A stretch of DNA of 45,451 nt. Source: Thiomonas sp. FB-6. GTDB taxonomy: Bacteria; Pseudomonadota; Gammaproteobacteria; Burkholderiales; Burkholderiaceae_C. Each line of letters starts with the position of its first letter. The stretch's first letter is position 1. The notes under the pieces are model-generated. The model was not told the origin of the DNA and did no database searches. It was given only the letters and a program-made list of their open reading frames with translations. The position numbers were made by a program, and so were the translations under genes. The DNA lies in NCBI RefSeq assembly GCF_000377645.1, contig NZ_KB898496.1:1-45451 (forward strand). Reading direction: 5' to 3'. Below, in pieces: positions 7,139-14,174 of this stretch.

Positions 7139-8506
7139 ATGAGTGACTACAGCAACAAGCTAGGCCGGCTGCGTCCCGCGCCGGAAAACTTCCTGAGCGC
7201 CGAGCAGATCCAGCAGGTGCAGTCGGGGCGGCGCGATTTCCTGCGCCGGGCCTTCGCCGGCGCCAGCGCGGCGATGGTGGCTTCCGGCGCGGCCACGGCC
7301 TACGCCGACGAGGCCTCGGACAAGGACTCCAAACTGATCCTGGACAAGCCGGAGTGGGGTACCACGCTGGGCCGCCCGGTGGACGAGCCGCCCTACGGGA
7401 TGCCCTCGAAGTACGAGGCCAACCTGGTGCGGCGCATCAGCCCGGGGCTGTCGGCGGTGAACCAGGCCAACGTGGCCTTCGCGCCGCTGCAGGGCATGTT
7501 CGGCATCATCACGCCCTCGGGCCTGCACTTCAACCGCTCGCACCAGGGCTGGTACGACATCGACCCCTCGCAGCATCGCCTGATGGTGATGGGCGAGGAG
7601 GGCCTGGTGCGCAACCCGAAGGTCTACACCGTCGGCGACATCATGCGCATGCAGCCCGTGTCGCGCATCCACTTCATCGAGTGCGGCGCGAACTCGGCGA
7701 TGGAATGGGGCAACGTCGCCGTGCCGACCGTGCAGTACACCCACGGCATGGTGTCGTGCAGCGAATGGACCGGGGTGCCCCTGATCAAGCTGCTCGAGGA
7801 CTGCGGCGCCAACCTGAAGGGCGTGCGCTTCGTGCTCGCCGAGGGCGCCGACGGTTCGCACGAGACCCGCACCATCCCGATGTCCCTCGTGCTGTCGGGC
7901 GAGGTGCTGGTGGCCTACGGCCAGAACGGCGAGATGCTGCGCCCGGAGAACGGCTACCCGCTGCGCCTGGTCGTGCCCGGGGTCGAGGGCGTGTCGAACA
8001 TCAAGTACCTGCGGCGCATCAAGCTGGGCACCGAGCCCTTCGCCGCCAAGGACGAGGTGCTGGGCTACGTGGACCTCATGCCCGACGGCAAGTTCCGCCA
8101 GTACACGTCCCTGATGGAGTGCAAGTCGGTGATCACCTCGCCCTCGGGCGGGCAGGTGCTGATGGACAAGGGCCTGTACAACGTGACCGGCGTCGCCTGG
8201 TCGGGCCGCGGGCGCATCAAGCGCGTCGACGTGTCCTTCGACGGCGGCGTGAACTGGCATGCCGCGCGCCTGGAAGGGCCGGTGCAGAACAAGGCGCTGA
8301 CCCGCTTCAACATCCCCTGGGTGTGGAACGGCGGCGGCGCCTTCCTGCAAAGCCGCGCGGTCGACGAGACCGGCTACGTGCAGCCGACCTACGAGCAGCT
8401 GCGCAAGGTGCGCGGTTCGCGCTCGGTCTATCACAACAACGCGATTCAAACCTGGCAAGTCGAAGCAACTGGAGATGTGCGCAATGTTCAACTCGCCCAT
8501 TCGTAA
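7139..8506 (+). CDS. soxC: Sulfane dehydrogenase molybdenum subunit SoxC
   Basis: Molybdopterin subunit of Sox(CD), which oxidises the sulfane sulfur bound to SoxY in the periplasm. The 455-residue product has a twin-arginine export signal (RRDFLRR at 31-37, hydrophobic stretch to AYA near 56). The sulfite-oxidase fold follows, with the likely molybdenum ligand Cys182 in IECGANSAMEWG, aligned with the Cys of the sulfite oxidase family motif, and a C-terminal dimerisation domain. The signal is longer at its N-terminus than usual. The start is the ATG just after GAGG, with poor spacing; no better start is visible. The end overlaps the first possible soxD start, which suggests translational coupling. 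Confidence 0.95.
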   Translation: MSDYSNKLGRLRPAPENFLSAEQIQQVQSGRRDFLRRAFAGASAAMVASGAATAYADEASDKDSKLILDKPEWGTTLGRPVDEPPYGMPSKYEANLVRRISPGLSAVNQANVAFAPLQGMFGIITPSGLHFNRSHQGWYDIDPSQHRLMVMGEEGLVRNPKVYTVGDIMRMQPVSRIHFIECGANSAMEWGNVAVPTVQYTHGMVSCSEWTGVPLIKLLEDCGANLKGVRFVLAEGADGSHETRTIPMSLVLSGEVLVAYGQNGEMLRPENGYPLRLVVPGVEGVSNIKYLRRIKLGTEPFAAKDEVLGYVDLMPDGKFRQYTSLMECKSVITSPSGGQVLMDKGLYNVTGVAWSGRGRIKRVDVSFDGGVNWHAARLEGPVQNKALTRFNIPWVWNGGGAFLQSRAVDETGYVQPTYEQLRKVRGSRSVYHNNAIQTWQVEATGDVRNVQLAHS

Positions 8507-9584
8507 AGCAGCGGTCGCGGCCGCGCTGGCCGCGGTGGCCTCGGCCGCCTGGGCCGCCAACCCCGGGGCGTCGTTGGGGCGCGCCGCCACGCCGGCGGAG
8601 ATCCATGCCTGGAACATCGACGTGCGCCCGGATTTCAAGGGCCTGCCCGCGGGCAAGGGCACGGTGGCCGAAGGCACCAAGCTGTGGGAGGCCAAATGCG
8701 CTTCCTGCCACGGCGACTTCGCCGACTCCAACGCGGTGTTCCCGCCGCTGGTGGGGGCCTTCCAGGCCACGAAGGAAGAGATGAAGACCGGCTGGGTGTC
8801 CAGGCTGGCCAACCCCTCCGAGGGCATCGGAACCTCGATGGAGCGCCTGTCGACCCTGTCGACCCTGTTCGACTACATCCACCGCGCCATGCCGTGGACC
8901 TCGCCGGACACCCTGAGCTGGGACGAGACCTACTCGCTGGTGGACTACCTGCTGAACCTGTCCAACATCGTTCCGGCCAACTTCGTGCTGACCCGCGACA
9001 ACGTGCAGCAGGTGCAGGATCAGCTGCCCAACCGCAACGGCGTGACCTGGAACCACGGCATGTGGCCCGGGGGCAAGACGGTACTGGCCTCGGGTAAGGT
9101 GTTGGGTAACGGGGGTATCCCGGATGTTCACGCGACCGAGTGCATGAAAAACTGCGCTCCCAAGCCCGCCGTGGCCAGTTCGATCCCCGACTACGCGATG
9201 AACACCTGGGGCAACCTGCAGGATCAGTATCGCCAGTGGGGCCCGATCCGCGGGCAGGTGACGCTCAGCAAGGCCGAGCTCGAGAAGGCCGCCGCGGCCA
9301 AGCAGGCCGCGGCTTCCGACCCGAACGCGAAGGTCGTGTCCCTGCTCAAGGAGCATGGCTGCATCGCCTGTCACGCCATGGGGGCGAACAAGGTGGTCGG
9401 CCCGGGCTATGCGGAGGTGGCGAAGAAATATGCGGGCAAGCAGACGGAAGTGGCAGAATTGACCCAGCGCATCATCAAGGGCGGTTCCGGCACGTGGGGG
9501 AGTATCCCGATGCCCCCCCAAAGTATCAGCGAGGGCGATGCGAAGATGATCGCGGCCTGGCTGGTGGATGGAGCAAAGCAGTAG
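8484..9584 (+). CDS. soxD: Sulfane dehydrogenase cytochrome c subunit SoxD
   Basis: Diheme cytochrome c that accepts electrons from SoxC, 366 residues, periplasmic. The signal peptide is about 1-25 (ending AWA-AN). The first heme is bound by CASCH (72-76) and the second by CIACH (293-297), with a downstream IPMPP segment holding the Met ligand. I chose the ATG at 8484, which has GGAG 9 nt upstream; the ATG at 8475 directly abuts that box. The start lies inside the end of soxC (overlap 23 bp). The two-heme form is the standard SoxD. Confidence 0.94.
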   Translation: MFNSPIRKAAVAAALAAVASAAWAANPGASLGRAATPAEIHAWNIDVRPDFKGLPAGKGTVAEGTKLWEAKCASCHGDFADSNAVFPPLVGAFQATKEEMKTGWVSRLANPSEGIGTSMERLSTLSTLFDYIHRAMPWTSPDTLSWDETYSLVDYLLNLSNIVPANFVLTRDNVQQVQDQLPNRNGVTWNHGMWPGGKTVLASGKVLGNGGIPDVHATECMKNCAPKPAVASSIPDYAMNTWGNLQDQYRQWGPIRGQVTLSKAELEKAAAAKQAAASDPNAKVVSLLKEHGCIACHAMGANKVVGPGYAEVAKKYAGKQTEVAELTQRIIKGGSGTWGSIPMPPQSISEGDAKMIAAWLVDGAKQ

Positions 9585-9663
9585 TTCGGTAGTTGCATCG
9601 GTTCGCGCTGCTGAACTCGCGGGCGCGCACATCACTCAATGTCTCAGTGAGGAGTTTTTGCAA

Positions 9664-10137
9664 ATGAATCAGTCTCGTCGTCAGGTCATGCAGCTCGGTG
9701 CTGGTGCGACCGTCGCCGGCCTGGCCGCCACGGCCGGCCTTGTGCCCTCGGTAGCGCAGGCCGCCGATGCCCCGGGCTGGAACGCCCAGGAGTTCTCGGT
9801 GAAGTCGCTCGACGAGGTGGCCAAGGCCATGGGCGCGACCGCGACCCCGAGCACCGAGGTGTCGATCATCGGACCGGACATCGCCGAGAACGGCGCGGTG
9901 GTGCCGGTGGGCATCAAGTCCACCGCCGCCGGCGTGACCATGCTGGGTATCGTCGTGGAGAAGAACCCGAACGCGCTGGCAGCGACGTTCCACCTGAAGA
10001 ACGGCGCCGTGCCCAGCGTGGCCACGCGCATCAAGATGGCCCAGACCTCGGACGTCTACGCCGTCGCCAAGGTGGGCGACAAGCTGCTGTACAGCAAGAA
10101 GGAAATCAAGGTCACGCTGGGCGGCTGCGGCGGCTGA
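9664..10137 (+). CDS. soxY: Sulfur carrier protein subunit SoxY
   Basis: Carrier subunit of SoxYZ; thiosulfate is linked to its C-terminal cysteine and processed stepwise by SoxAX, SoxB and SoxCD. The 157-residue product has a Tat-like signal (SRRQVMQLGAG near 4-14, cleavage near AQA-AD at 33) and ends in GGCGG with carrier Cys155. The start has GAGGAG 9 nt upstream; the frame stays open 96 nt further up but overlaps soxD without a ribosome site. SoxZ lacks its own signal and is normally carried out with SoxY. Confidence 0.96.
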   Translation: MNQSRRQVMQLGAGATVAGLAATAGLVPSVAQAADAPGWNAQEFSVKSLDEVAKAMGATATPSTEVSIIGPDIAENGAVVPVGIKSTAAGVTMLGIVVEKNPNALAATFHLKNGAVPSVATRIKMAQTSDVYAVAKVGDKLLYSKKEIKVTLGGCGG

Positions 10138-10191
10138 GCGCGCGCGCCTTGCGATTGCACGATTTCCATCGAACATTCATCGGAGTTTGAA

Positions 10192-10503
10192 ATGCCCAAC
10201 ATGATGCGCATGCGCGCCAGCCTCGACGGCGACACCGTCGTCGTCCGCGTGCTGATGACCCACCCCGAAGACACCGGCCTGCTCAAGGGCCCGGACGGCA
10301 AGCCCATCCCCGCCCACTTCATCCAGACCGTGGTGTGCAAGCACGGCGACAACGAAGTGCTGCACTGCGACTGGGGGATCGCCGTGTCGAAGAACCCGTT
10401 CCTGGAGTTCAGCTTCAAGGGCGGCAAGTCCGGAGACACCGTCTCCGTGACCTGGCTGGACAACAAGGGCGAAACGCAGACCGGAAGCACCACGGTCTCG
10501 TGA
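10192..10503 (+). CDS. soxZ: Sulfur carrier complex subunit SoxZ
   Basis: Partner of SoxY in the periplasmic SoxYZ carrier, 103 residues, normal family length and no signal peptide. It has the immunoglobulin-like SoxZ sequence with MTHPEDTG, PAHFIQ and the conserved KNPFLEFSFKGGKSGD. GGAG lies 7 nt before the ATG and the gap to soxY is 54 bp. A strong hairpin follows the stop codon before soxA. Confidence 0.96.
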   Translation: MPNMMRMRASLDGDTVVVRVLMTHPEDTGLLKGPDGKPIPAHFIQTVVCKHGDNEVLHCDWGIAVSKNPFLEFSFKGGKSGDTVSVTWLDNKGETQTGSTTVS

Positions 10504-10508
10504 TCGAC

Positions 10509-10536
10509 CAGGGGGCCCATGTTGGCGGGCCCCCTG
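10509..10536 (+). promoter_or_regulatory. Intra-operon hairpin between soxZ and soxA
   Basis: A perfect 10-bp stem (CAGGGGGCCC with GGGCCCCCTG, loop of 8 nt) starts 6 nt after the soxZ stop. The bases after it (TGTGTT) are only moderately T-rich. It could protect the soxCDYZ part of the mRNA from 3' decay or partly attenuate soxAXB. Confidence 0.6.
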
Positions 10537-10571
10537 TGTTCCATGCAGCACGAACCGTTCGCGAGGAGACC

Positions 10572-11414
10572 ATGAAACAGCGACTATCCAGCAAGAAGAA
10601 GGCCGCGCTGGCCGGGATCACGATGCCCGTCCTGATGCTGCTGGCCGGCAACGCCGCGCAGGCGCAGGCCGATTCGGTCACGCAGGAAGGCAATGCCTAT
10701 CTGCAGATGATGAACGAGATGGGCGGCAACCCCGCCGATTTCAACATCGACGACGGCAAGAAGCTCTGGTCCGAGAAGGCGGGCCCGAAGCATGCCTCGC
10801 TGGAACAGTGCGACCTGGGCCTGGGCCCGGGCGTGGTCAAGGGCGCCTACGCCCAGCTGCCGCGGTATTTCGCCGACACCGGCCGCGTGCAGGACCTGGA
10901 GTCGCGGCTCGTGACCTGCATGGAGACCCTGCAGGGCCTGACGCCCATGCAGGCCGACAAGGACCATTTCGCCAAGGAAGGCGGCAACGCCTCGCCGCTG
11001 GAGAACATCGCGATGTACGTCGCGCATGAGTCCGACGGCATGAAGATCGCGATCCCGCAGGGCACGCCGCAGGAACGCCTGGCCTACGAGAACGGCAAGA
11101 AGCTGTTCTTCTACCGCGCCGGCCCCTTCAGCTTCTCCTGCGCCGCCTGCCACTCCGAGAGCGCCAAGCGCATCAAGATCTCCGCGCTGCCCAACCTGAC
11201 CAACGCCGAGGCGGCCGGCTCCTACGCCACGTGGCCCGCGTATCCGAACTCGCAGGGCGTGGCGCGCACGCTGGAATGGCGCATGCTGGCCTGCGAGCGC
11301 CAGCAGCGCTGGCCGGCGCCGAAATTCACCTCCAACGCGGTCATGGACCTGATCGAGTACATGGGCGTGAATTCCAACGGAGCCACGCTGCACACGCCGA
11401 CCTTCAAGCGCTGA
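10572..11414 (+). CDS. soxA: Cytochrome c SoxA (monoheme type)
   Basis: Catalytic subunit of SoxAX, which attaches thiosulfate to SoxY oxidatively in the periplasm. The 280-residue product has a signal peptide (about 1-32, AQAQA), Cys80 and Cys116 where diheme SoxA proteins carry a first heme region, the heme motif CAACH (190-194), and the catalytic ligand Cys241 in LACERQQRWP, which carries a persulfide in the family. Only one CxxCH is present, so this is the one-heme form. GAGGAG stands 4 nt before the ATG. soxX follows 13 bp downstream. Confidence 0.95.
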   Translation: MKQRLSSKKKAALAGITMPVLMLLAGNAAQAQADSVTQEGNAYLQMMNEMGGNPADFNIDDGKKLWSEKAGPKHASLEQCDLGLGPGVVKGAYAQLPRYFADTGRVQDLESRLVTCMETLQGLTPMQADKDHFAKEGGNASPLENIAMYVAHESDGMKIAIPQGTPQERLAYENGKKLFFYRAGPFSFSCAACHSESAKRIKISALPNLTNAEAAGSYATWPAYPNSQGVARTLEWRMLACERQQRWPAPKFTSNAVMDLIEYMGVNSNGATLHTPTFKR

Positions 11415-11427
11415 GCCAGGAGACGAC

Positions 11428-12078
11428 ATGAACAAACTAGCACTCATTGTGTCGGCTGCGCTGGGGGCCGCCGTGCTGGCTGGCTGCGCCGGCGCCAAGC
11501 AGGAAGCCGCCGGCCCCGGCGGCAATCCCTTCGCCACCGCGTCCTTCCACGAGATCCTCACGAAGGACTTCTCCGACAAAGGCCAGGCCAAGGTCTCGCG
11601 CCTGCAGCAGACCCAGTCGCAGTACGAATGCTCCAAGTACGCCTACCTCGGGGAGAAGATGCCCGATGCGGTGGCCAAGGAGATCGAGTCCAAGGCGCAG
11701 GCCGGGGTGGTCTACCCGGCCGACGGCAAGTACCTGGGCGACTGGAAGGCCGGCCTGAAGGTCGCCGAGGACGGCAAGGGCATGCAGTGGAGCGACAAGC
11801 CCGGCAGCCCCAACGGCGGCAATTGCCTGGCCTGCCACAAGATGATCGCCAACGATCCGTCGCAGGGCAACATCGGGCCCGAGCTGTATCACTACGCGAA
11901 GCTGCGTGGCGACAGCGCGGCCATCCTGAAGTACACCTGGGCGCGCATCTACAACTCCGAGGCCTTCAACTCCTGCAGCTACATGCCGCCGTTCGGAGCG
12001 CACAAGATCCTGACGGAGCAGCAGATGAAGGACGTGATGGCCCTGCTGATGGATCCGAACTCTCCGGTCAACAAGTAG
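11428..12078 (+). CDS. soxX: Cytochrome c SoxX, predicted lipoprotein
   Basis: Electron-accepting monoheme subunit of SoxAX. The 216-residue product is longer than the smallest SoxX proteins because of an added N-terminal region (about 25-110). The heme motif is CLACH (in GGNCLACHKM) and the Met ligand is in SYMPPFG near the C-terminus. The signal ends in a lipobox LAGC (17-20) followed by Ala, so the mature protein probably starts with a lipidated Cys20 and the +2 residue does not signal inner-membrane retention. That would anchor SoxAX to a membrane. A terminator-like hairpin separates it from soxB. Confidence 0.93.
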   Translation: MNKLALIVSAALGAAVLAGCAGAKQEAAGPGGNPFATASFHEILTKDFSDKGQAKVSRLQQTQSQYECSKYAYLGEKMPDAVAKEIESKAQAGVVYPADGKYLGDWKAGLKVAEDGKGMQWSDKPGSPNGGNCLACHKMIANDPSQGNIGPELYHYAKLRGDSAAILKYTWARIYNSEAFNSCSYMPPFGAHKILTEQQMKDVMALLMDPNSPVNK

Positions 12079-12126
12079 GGATTTTTCAGAGCCGGTGCCG
12101 CCCCGCGCGGCCCGGTCGTGCCGCGC

Positions 12127-12157
12127 TGCCCGCCACGCTGCATCGGCGGGCATTTTT
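12127..12157 (+). terminator. Intrinsic terminator/attenuator between soxX and soxB
   Basis: TGCCCGCC (12127-12134), a 10-nt loop, GGCGGGCA (12145-12152), then TTTTT. It has the form of a rho-independent terminator and lies 20 bp before the soxB start codon, inside an otherwise continuous operon. Partial read-through would lower soxB relative to soxAX. Confidence 0.65.
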
Positions 12158-12176
12158 ACGTCGAGGATCCGTCATC

Positions 12177-13901
12177 ATGAGCATTACCCGCCGCGAATTC
12201 CTGAGCGTGCTGGCCGCAGCCGGCGCCAGCGGTTTCCCCCTGATGCGCGAGGCCAGCGCCGCCGAGGTCGATGCGCTGTACAGCCCGCCGGCCAGCGGCA
12301 ACGTGCACTTCCTGCACATGACCGACAGCCATGCGCACCTGCAGCCGCTGCATTTCCGCGAGCCCAGCGTGAACATCGGCGTGGGCTCGATGAGCGGACA
12401 CCTGCCGCACCTGGTGGGTGCGGACTACCTCAAGCGCGTGGGCTTCAAGCCCGATTCGCGCGAGTCCTACGCCTTCACCTACCTGGACTTCGAGCGCGCG
12501 GCCAAGCAGTACGGCAAGATGGGCGGCTACGCGCACCTGGCCACGCTGGTCAAGCGCCTCAAGGCCGCGCGCCCCGGCGCGCTGCTGCTGGATGGCGGCG
12601 ACACCTGGCAGGGCACGGCGCTGTCGCTGTGGACCGAGGGCCAGGACATGATCGAGGCGCAGCTGCAGCTCGGCGTGGACGTGATGACCGCGCACTGGGA
12701 ATTCACCTACGGCCAGGAGCGGGTGAAGCAGGTGCTGTCCAAGGACTTCAAGGGCCGCATCGATTTCGTCGCGCAGAACGTGAAGACCGCCGACTTCGGC
12801 GATCCCGTGTTCCCGTACTACACGATGAAGCAGATGAACGGGGTGCAGGTGGCCGTGATCGGCCAGGCCTTCCCCTACACGCCCATCGCCAATCCGGCCT
12901 ACCTGACACCCGACTGGACCTTCGGCATCGACACGGACCACATGCAGAAGGTGGTCAAGGAAGTGCGCGCCAAGGGGGCGCAACTGGTGGTCGTGCTGTC
13001 GCACAACGGCATGGACGTGGACCGCAAGATGGCGAGCATGGTCGAGGGCATCGACTGCATCTTCGGCGGCCACACCCACGACGGCGAGGCGGTGGCCGTG
13101 GAAGTGCGCCGGCCCTCCGGCGGCATGACCCTGGTGACCAACGCGGGTTCGCACGGCAAGTTCCTCGCGGTGATGGATTTCGACGTGCGCGGGGGCAAGA
13201 TGGTGGGCTACAAGTACCGCCTGCTGCCGGTGTTCTCCAACCTGCTGCCCGCCGACCCGGACATGGAGGCGCTGATCAAGAAGGTCCGCGCCCCCTACGA
13301 GAGCAAGCTCACCGAGGTGCTGGCGCACACCGAGGGCGTGCTGTACCGCCGCGGCAACTTCAACGGCACCTGGGACCAGCTGGTGCTGGACGCGATGCTG
13401 GCGGTGCGCGGCGGCGACCTGGCCTTCTCGCCGGGGTTCCGCTGGGGCGGCAGCCTGCTGCCGGGCGAGCCCATCACCCGCGAGGCGCTGATGACCCAGC
13501 TGGCCATCACCTATCCGTATTGCACCCTCACCGAAATGACCGGCGCCACCGTCAAGGCGGTGATGGAGGACGTCTGCGACAACCTGTTCAACCCCGATCC
13601 CTATTACCAGCAGGGCGGTGACATGGTGCGCGTGGGCGCGCTGACCTATGCCTGCGAGCCCGGCCAGAAGCAGGGCAGCCGCATCCAGGACATGCGCCTG
13701 GGCGGCAAGCCCATCGACCCCAACAAGACCTACAAGGTGGCCGGCTGGGCGCCGGTGCAGCAGGCCTCGGCGCAAAAGAGCAACCCGCCGATCTGGGAAG
13801 TGGTCGAGGAATACCTCAAGCACAACCCCAACATCAAGCCGCTCAAGCCCAACCAGCCGCGGCTGATCGGGGTCAAGGGCAACCAGGGGCTGGCGGTCTG
13901 A
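12177..13901 (+). CDS. soxB: Thiosulfohydrolase SoxB
   Basis: Dimanganese hydrolase that releases sulfate from SoxY-bound thiosulfonate in the periplasm; 574 residues, normal length. It has a Tat-type signal (TRREFLS at 4-10). The metallophosphatase motifs are TDSHAHL, GGDTWQGT, SHNGMDVD and FGGHTHDG, and a C-terminal 5'-nucleotidase domain follows. GAGGA lies about 9 nt before the ATG. It is the last sox gene here; soxV, soxW, soxE and soxF are not in the window. Confidence 0.96.
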   Translation: MSITRREFLSVLAAAGASGFPLMREASAAEVDALYSPPASGNVHFLHMTDSHAHLQPLHFREPSVNIGVGSMSGHLPHLVGADYLKRVGFKPDSRESYAFTYLDFERAAKQYGKMGGYAHLATLVKRLKAARPGALLLDGGDTWQGTALSLWTEGQDMIEAQLQLGVDVMTAHWEFTYGQERVKQVLSKDFKGRIDFVAQNVKTADFGDPVFPYYTMKQMNGVQVAVIGQAFPYTPIANPAYLTPDWTFGIDTDHMQKVVKEVRAKGAQLVVVLSHNGMDVDRKMASMVEGIDCIFGGHTHDGEAVAVEVRRPSGGMTLVTNAGSHGKFLAVMDFDVRGGKMVGYKYRLLPVFSNLLPADPDMEALIKKVRAPYESKLTEVLAHTEGVLYRRGNFNGTWDQLVLDAMLAVRGGDLAFSPGFRWGGSLLPGEPITREALMTQLAITYPYCTLTEMTGATVKAVMEDVCDNLFNPDPYYQQGGDMVRVGALTYACEPGQKQGSRIQDMRLGGKPIDPNKTYKVAGWAPVQQASAQKSNPPIWEVVEEYLKHNPNIKPLKPNQPRLIGVKGNQGLAV

Positions 13902-13966
13902 GGCGCTTTTCGCAACACAGCCATGCTGTGGAGGTTCGGTAGTTTCTGCTGAATCGCCAAATAATG

Positions 13967-13996
13967 ATGGGCCGAAAGAGATTTCGGCCCATTTTT
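13967..13996 (+). terminator. Strong intrinsic terminator ending the sox operon
   Basis: A perfect 11-bp stem, ATGGGCCGAAA (13967-13977) with TTTCGGCCCAT (13982-13992), has a GAGA loop and is followed by TTTTATTT. A small dyad CACAGC-CAT-GCTGTG (13916-13930) lies between the soxB stop and this terminator. Confidence 0.9.
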
Positions 13997-14032
13997 ATTT
14001 GTTTTCATGCGGCGCCGCCATGATGCAGCTTT

Positions 14033-14061
14033 TTGCGTCGCGTCAAAAGCGCTGCTAAAGT
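14033..14061 (+). promoter_or_regulatory. Candidate promoter for sucAB-lpd
   Basis: TTGCGT (14033-14038) and TAAAGT (14056-14061) are spaced by 17 bp, 114 bp before the sucA start and after the sox terminator. The -35 matches consensus at 3 of 6 bases and the -10 at 4 of 6, so support is moderate. Confidence 0.4.
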
Positions 14062-14174
14062 GTGATCCGGTTCAGTGTCATCGGACCGCTGTGCGACTGC
14101 GCGGGGTACCCGCGCGCTCGCATGGTGTTTCACCCACTCCCTGCCGGCAGACCCGGCGTCCCAGTGAGCTCACC

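Noticed and set aside
9584-9594. GTTCGGTAGTT after soxD, repeated at 13934-13944 after soxB
   Set aside because: An 11-bp match alone, with no symmetry or shared structure, is likely to be chance.
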